A stretch of 9,153 nt of DNA, taken from contig JACZWD010000105.1 of NCBI GenBank assembly GCA_022572335.1, forward strand, positions 1-9,153. Direction: 5' to 3'. Below are positions 7,164-9,153 of the stretch, in pieces. The stretch's first letter is position 1. Every line of letters begins with the position of its first letter. A model generated the notes under the pieces. That model ran no database searches. It had not been told where the DNA came from and saw nothing but the letters and a program-made list of their open reading frames with translations. The DNA is from Pseudomonadota bacterium (GTDB taxonomy: Bacteria; Pseudomonadota; Alphaproteobacteria; Rhodospirillales; 2-02-FULL-58-16). The translations under genes and the position numbers were made by a program.

Positions 7164-7418
7164 TTAACGACCCTTTCTACGCTTCCTGCGTTTGGACTTC
7201 GTCTTTCGCTTCTTCCGACCCCAGATCCCCACCCCGACTATGACGAGGACGACAACAACCACGATCGGCAGAATTACGTCGATCGAGGCACCGCCCATGA
7301 TCGAGGCACCGCCCCCGAGGGTGTCATGGTAGGCGAAGGCTGGGGAGGCGAGCATCGCCACTAAGGCGGCACCAGGGGCGAGCGCGACGGCCAAGGCGAT
7401 GGGCAAGCATCGGCGCAT
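7164..7418 (-). CDS. Small secreted/membrane microprotein with polybasic tail, unknown function
   Basis: I do not recognise a family. The 84-residue product from ATG 7418 has a clear layout. A signal peptide spans 1-29: MRRC, a hydrophobic Ala/Leu/Val core, and a signal-peptidase site at PAFA before YHD. A short Gly-rich exported stretch has a tandem GGASIM/GGASID. One transmembrane helix covers about 48-66 (ILPIVVVVVLVIVGVGIW). The cytoplasmic tail of 18 residues contains 14 Lys/Arg. If the signal is cut, the mature part is about 55 residues with its N-terminus outside the cytoplasm. The start is uncertain: the only good Shine-Dalgarno sequence (GGAGGG, 7432-7437) is 13 bases from ATG 7418 but five from an out-of-frame ATG at 7426. 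It stands alone between the tRNA and repeat-bearing DNA. The coherent layout argues for a real gene, but short hydrophobic frames do arise by chance in such DNA. Confidence 0.5.
   Translation of the reverse strand: MRRCLPIALAVALAPGAALVAMLASPAFAYHDTLGGGASIMGGASIDVILPIVVVVVLVIVGVGIWGRKKRKTKSKRRKRRKGR
7281..7314. repeat. 16-bp direct repeat, period 18
   Basis: GATCGAGGCACCGCCC occurs at 7281-7296 and again, unchanged, at 7299-7314. The 18-base period is six codons and encodes the GGASIM/GGASID duplication just outside the transmembrane helix of the microprotein. The exact identity suggests a recent in-frame duplication. Confidence 0.8.
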
Positions 7419-7545
7419 GGCGACATGATATCCCTCCGCCCGGGCCAAACCAAGATGCGCTGATACCGCGCTCGGCACGCTCCCCGATGGCTTGCTCGAT
7501 CGCCGCCGCTCGCGCCCGGTCAGCGGCAGGAAAAGCGGTTCGCGC

Positions 7546-7623
7546 TCAGGCCTGCTTACGCTGTTTACCGTCCCGCCGCTGGATGAGCCTATCAATCTCG
7601 TCATCCCGGTCGTCTTCCGACAT
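7546..7623 (-). CDS. Very short charged reading frame, possible gene remnant
   Basis: ATG 7623 opens 25 codons, MSEDDRDDEIDRLIQRRDGK and then QRKQA, ending at TGA 7546-7548. The peptide is strongly charged and helix-like, unlike random translation. In the same frame sense continues upstream for 10 codons without a start (PFRIKHTRE), and downstream of the TGA for about 35 codons (PAADRARAAAIEQAIGERAE). This could be one decayed gene broken by a stop, or a tiny real protein. There is no good Shine-Dalgarno sequence. No family recognised. Confidence 0.2.
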   Translation of the reverse strand: MSEDDRDDEIDRLIQRRDGKQRKQA

Positions 7624-7870
7624 CTCGCGGGTGTGCTTGATACGGAACGGAAACGGATGCTATATCAAGGCACTACCTATTCCCTTGTGGTTCGGCAGTG
7701 TCCGCCATTGTCCAGTTTGCCGCCGTGGCAAGGCGGCGTCGCGGTGCATGGGAGTTCTTCGGCATCGCGTTACAGGAAAACCGGAAATCCTGAGGTGTGA
7801 AACGGCCGAAACGGCAGGGATCGCCGAAGACAGGATAAAGCGCCGGGCGCTCACATAATTCCCGGCGTAC

Positions 7871-7937
7871 CTCGGCGCGCCTCGGCGCCCTCGGCGTCGA
7901 AAAAGATCAAACGCGGAGGACGCAGAGGAAAGGCGGT
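7871..7937. repeat. Fold-back cluster of CTCGGCG and CGCGGAGG-type repeats
   Basis: CTCGGCG occurs three times at about 10-base spacing (7871, 7881, 7890). It is followed after CGAAAAAGATCAA by a complementary purine-rich stretch ACGCGGAGGACGCAGAGG. CCTCGGCGT (7889-7897) pairs with ACGCGGAGG (7911-7919) at 8 of 9 positions across a 13-base loop. Similar CGCAGAGGACGC phrases recur between genes in many proteobacteria from memory, so this may be an interspersed repeat. I cannot test copy number. Confidence 0.4.
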
Positions 7938-7995
7938 GTGCAGCGCGCGAAAGCCTCAGCCGCCGGCGGGACGTCAGGGAGCGGATTTCGGGCCG

Positions 7996-8014
7996 GACCG
8001 ACTTACAGACGGTC
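7996..8014. repeat. Imperfect inverted repeat beyond the antitoxin stop
   Basis: GACCGACT and AGACGGTC pair at seven of eight positions around a TAC loop. It lies 17 bases downstream of the antitoxin stop codon on the - strand. There is no T-run on either side, so it is at best a weak transcript-end structure. It is symmetrical and could equally be a protein-binding site. Confidence 0.25.
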
Positions 8015-8031
8015 AGTGCAATACTTGGGTC

Positions 8032-8469
8032 TCAGGCGGCGCACATTTCCCATCCGGTAGGAGTTTCCTCGAACATGACTTTCTCGTAGGTCTGTTGATC
8101 GATTTCGTTGAGGCGACTCACGATGTCCCTTATGCTCGCGTTGCCGTCTGCGTGCTCGCGATAGAGCGCTCGAAGAAATCGGTCGGCCATTTTAGGCACG
8201 TGACCTTTTTTCTCCCACCGAGCAATGGACTGGGTATTGTTCCCGAAGATCGAAGCCAGACCGGCTTGTGAGAGGTCAAGCTCCTTCCGAAGGAAACGAA
8301 ACTCACTACCACTCAAACGGGGCTTGCAGGTTATAAGCCAACGGGCAATTGCTTCATGGAGCCCGTCGGCATCCTGGATAGACACGCCCTTCCCATACGG
8401 CGTGTCATGATCTTGGTAGCCGCTGAGGAGCCAGACTTTATTCAGTCCACATTCCGTGTAGTGATACAT
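8032..8469 (-). CDS. MqsA-like helix-turn-helix antitoxin
   Basis: A 145-residue protein of the HTH-bearing family often annotated as MqsA-type antitoxin. The N-terminal part (1-50) has the family pattern YHYTECGL, VWLLSGY, YGKGVSIQDADGLHEAI. An XRE-like helix-turn-helix follows at about 54-92: LSGSEFRFLRKELDLSQAGL, then FGNNTQSIARWEK and VPKMADRFLRALY. The C-terminal 40 residues end in EETPTGWEM. There is only one Cys in the N-terminal domain (Cys7), so the zinc-binding cysteines of E. coli MqsA are absent. I chose ATG 8469 because GAGGGGG (8476-8482) lies six bases upstream; a TTG at 8484 is in frame but poorly placed. It follows the DUF4258 gene by 11 bases, with its Shine-Dalgarno sequence overlapping that gene's stop. 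The role inferred is to neutralise the partner and repress the operon through the upstream palindrome. Confidence 0.82.
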   Translation of the reverse strand: MYHYTECGLNKVWLLSGYQDHDTPYGKGVSIQDADGLHEAIARWLITCKPRLSGSEFRFLRKELDLSQAGLASIFGNNTQSIARWEKKGHVPKMADRFLRALYREHADGNASIRDIVSRLNEIDQQTYEKVMFEETPTGWEMCAA

Positions 8470-8480
8470 GATATACCCCC

Positions 8481-8795
8481 TCAATAGACCGTGATTACCA
8501 ACAGGCTTTCTCGGGAGTTAAAGGATACGACGATCGTTATTTCCTCTCCTGCGGCAAGCCGCTGCATAGTGCATCTCCAATACCCCTTCATATCTTGGGA
8601 CGGCCCTTCCGTAATAACACCCATTCGAATGCATGAGTAAACCTGGGTTGGACTGATTCGCCGTCGTCTCATGCGACGCCTAGCGTGGTCGAGAATGACC
8701 ACCCTTGAGGTCTCGGCGGCAATCTCGCGAATTATCTGCGAGGCTGTCTGCGGGTTCATTTCCGAGGGTTTCAGGGGGATGACCTTACCCGTCAT
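8481..8795 (-). CDS. DUF4258 (RelE-like) putative toxin
   Basis: A 104-residue basic protein. Residues 31-104 match the DUF4258 pattern as I know it: LDHARRRMRRRRISPTQVYS, then IRMGVITEGPSQDMKGYWRC, then EITIVVSF and a final LLVITVY strand. The family is small, related in fold to RelE/BrnT-type toxins, and often sits before an HTH antitoxin, as here. The predicted activity (RNA cleavage or translation block) is inference; His37, Arg74 and the Arg-rich run 39-46 are candidate functional residues. Translation would begin at ATG 8795, almost exactly where the predicted promoter would start the transcript, so the message may be leaderless. Met13 (8759) is an alternative start without a Shine-Dalgarno sequence and would still keep the domain. 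The gene pair has visibly lower G/C than the metabolic operon, consistent with transfer. Confidence 0.8.
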   Translation of the reverse strand: MTGKVIPLKPSEMNPQTASQIIREIAAETSRVVILDHARRRMRRRRISPTQVYSCIRMGVITEGPSQDMKGYWRCTMQRLAAGEEITIVVSFNSRESLLVITVY

Positions 8796-8796
8796 G

Positions 8797-8815
8797 ACCT
8801 ATCATAATGATAGGT
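8797..8815. promoter_or_regulatory. Perfect 19-bp palindrome, likely operator of the toxin-antitoxin operon
   Basis: ACCTATCATAATGATAGGT is a perfect inverted repeat of 9-bp arms about the central A at 8806. It starts one base upstream of the toxin ATG and covers the predicted -10. Binding by a dimeric HTH antitoxin would block transcription. The ACCT...AGGT ends recall, from memory, the E. coli MqsA site, but the spacing differs. Confidence 0.75.
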
Positions 8816-8830
8816 AGGCCCCTGGGTCAA
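8801..8830 (-). promoter_or_regulatory. Predicted promoter of the toxin-antitoxin operon
   Basis: On the - strand TTGACC (8825-8830) and TATGAT (8801-8806) each match consensus at 5 of 6 positions and are 18 bases apart. The -10 lies inside the 19-bp palindrome. Transcription would start near 8794-8795, at the toxin ATG. Confidence 0.6.
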
Positions 8831-8847
8831 CATTTTGTTGTATGTTG
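8828..8847. repeat. Second inverted repeat upstream of the toxin-antitoxin promoter
   Basis: CAACAT (8828-8833) and ATGTTG (8842-8847) form 6-bp arms around 8 bases. The first arm overlaps the predicted -35. It differs in sequence from the main palindrome, so it might bind another protein, or may be chance in this A/T-richer stretch. Confidence 0.35.
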
Positions 8848-8908
8848 GCCGAAGCGCCGGAAAGTCGTCTTTTTTGGCGTATTCGCGAGCGGTATGTTAT
8901 TGCTTCAA

Positions 8909-9153
8909 TTAGAAAAAACCCCGCCCGGAGGCGGGGCCAAATTGGTGGTGCCTTCCGTTCAGCCGCCGGCGGGGGGCCTCGCCGGCGCCCGGGGGGGCGC
9001 CGAAGCCGCACAGGCGCATGAGCATTTCCGCCTGGCGCAGGCCCCAGTCCAACGCGGCCATGGTCTTCGCCATGTCCTCGGTGTCGTCCGCCAGCCACAC
9101 CCTGAGCGCGTTCAGGTAGACCAGCGCCAGTCCTTCCGTGCGCACCGCGCCGG
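8909..9153 (-). CDS. C-terminal part of a TetR/COQ9-like protein (5' end beyond window)
   Basis: The - strand frame is open to the window edge, so the N-terminus lies outside. The visible part, LALVYLNALRVWLADDTEDM then AKTMAALDWGLRQAEMLMRL, matches the C-terminal helices shared by COQ9-family proteins (ubiquinone synthesis helpers) and some TetR-type repressors. Without the N-terminal part I cannot choose between them. After MRLCGFGAPP the sequence becomes Gly/Pro/Arg-rich and continues through a strong terminator hairpin to TAA at 8909-8911, which is not how a gene normally ends. One base fewer in the G7 run at 8991-8997 would end the protein at TGA 8959-8961, before the hairpin. The true end is therefore uncertain: about 8959 if there is a frameshift or base-call error, 8909 as read. 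Confidence 0.6.
   Translation of the reverse strand, partial: GAVRTEGLALVYLNALRVWLADDTEDMAKTMAALDWGLRQAEMLMRLCGFGAPPGAGEAPRRRLNGRHHQFGPASGRGFF
8913..8936 (-). terminator. Strong rho-independent terminator
   Basis: On the - strand CCCCGCC and GGCGGGG arms (8919-8925 and 8930-8936) form a perfect 7-bp G/C stem with a 4-base loop, followed by six T (8913-8918). It should end transcription of the TetR/COQ9-like gene about 80 bp before the toxin-antitoxin promoter and so insulate that operon. Confidence 0.85.

Larger units (their letters stand above)
7624..8031. other. About 400 bp without a convincing gene
   Basis: No reading frame on either strand has both a usable start and protein-like composition. 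I see a hairpin GCCGCC-N7-GGCGGC at 7719-7737 with no T-run, a repeat cluster at 7871-7937 and an inverted repeat at 7996-8014. No tRNA, SRP RNA, tmRNA or CRISPR pattern is present. The segment separates the microprotein side from the 3' end of the toxin-antitoxin operon and is probably accumulated accessory or decayed DNA. Confidence 0.5.

Noticed and set aside
7023..7364. + strand frame opposite the microprotein
   Set aside because: Its Asp/His-rich middle is just the complement of the polybasic tail and transmembrane codons; no Shine-Dalgarno sequence or family.
7719..7737. Hairpin GCCGCC-N7-GGCGGC considered as a terminator
   Set aside because: No T-run follows on either strand and no gene ends next to it.
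7487..7858. Two overlapping + strand frames of about 100-120 codons, one with a CPVC pair
   Set aside because: Composition is not protein-like, the two conflict with each other, and the cysteines arise from a G/C-rich hairpin region. No credible start.
6921..9153. Search for a repeated tRNA 3' end (attachment-site duplicate) and for an integrase
   Set aside because: No second copy of GGGTTCGAATCCC or the adjoining bases, and no recombinase-like frame, is visible in the window.
1..9153. CRISPR array, insertion sequence, riboswitch or replication origin
   Set aside because: No regularly spaced identical repeats, transposase frame with terminal inverted repeats, known riboswitch core or DnaA-box cluster was seen.

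Overview
The window is high-GC, gene-dense DNA of the kind found in Alphaproteobacteria, most likely a Rhodospirillales-type organism. This rests on the gene order aminotransferase-hom-glpX-recJ, the heavily G/C-biased third codon positions, the CTTGA-type -35 hexamer before the tRNA, and the tRNA-Glu sequence. No species can be named from the sequence alone.

Positions 1-5522 (+ strand) hold the end of an unidentified gene, then a tight four-gene row that looks like one operon: an AlaC/LL-DAP-type aminotransferase, homoserine dehydrogenase (hom), a class II fructose-1,6-bisphosphatase homologue (glpX) and the single-strand exonuclease RecJ. Gaps are 26 and 40 bp, and glpX and recJ share one base (TGATG). 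The products belong to amino-acid synthesis from pyruvate/aspartate, gluconeogenesis and DNA repair. A hairpin with a T-rich tail ends the row. Facing it on the - strand is a pyrophosphate-dependent phosphofructokinase (pfp, 5540-6754). The GlpX copy lacks several conserved active-site acids, so the reversible Pfp may matter for the fructose-1,6-bisphosphate to fructose-6-phosphate step.

A complete tRNA-Glu(UUC) with encoded CCA (6921-6996) marks the change from core to accessory sequence. From about 7000 to 8030 the DNA is sparse: a candidate 84-residue secreted or membrane microprotein with a polybasic tail, a broken-looking reading frame, a fold-back repeat cluster, and about 400 bp with no convincing gene.

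At 8032-8815 (- strand), in visibly less G/C-rich DNA, lies a toxin-antitoxin-type pair: a DUF4258 (RelE-like) protein followed by an MqsA-like helix-turn-helix protein. A perfect 19-bp palindrome overlaps the predicted promoter directly upstream. The window ends in the C-terminal part of a TetR/COQ9-like protein on the - strand, whose open frame runs through its own terminator, hinting at a frameshift.

Most of the window is ordinary. The items most worth a second look are the altered GlpX active site, the operator and apparently leaderless start of the toxin-antitoxin operon, and the microprotein.
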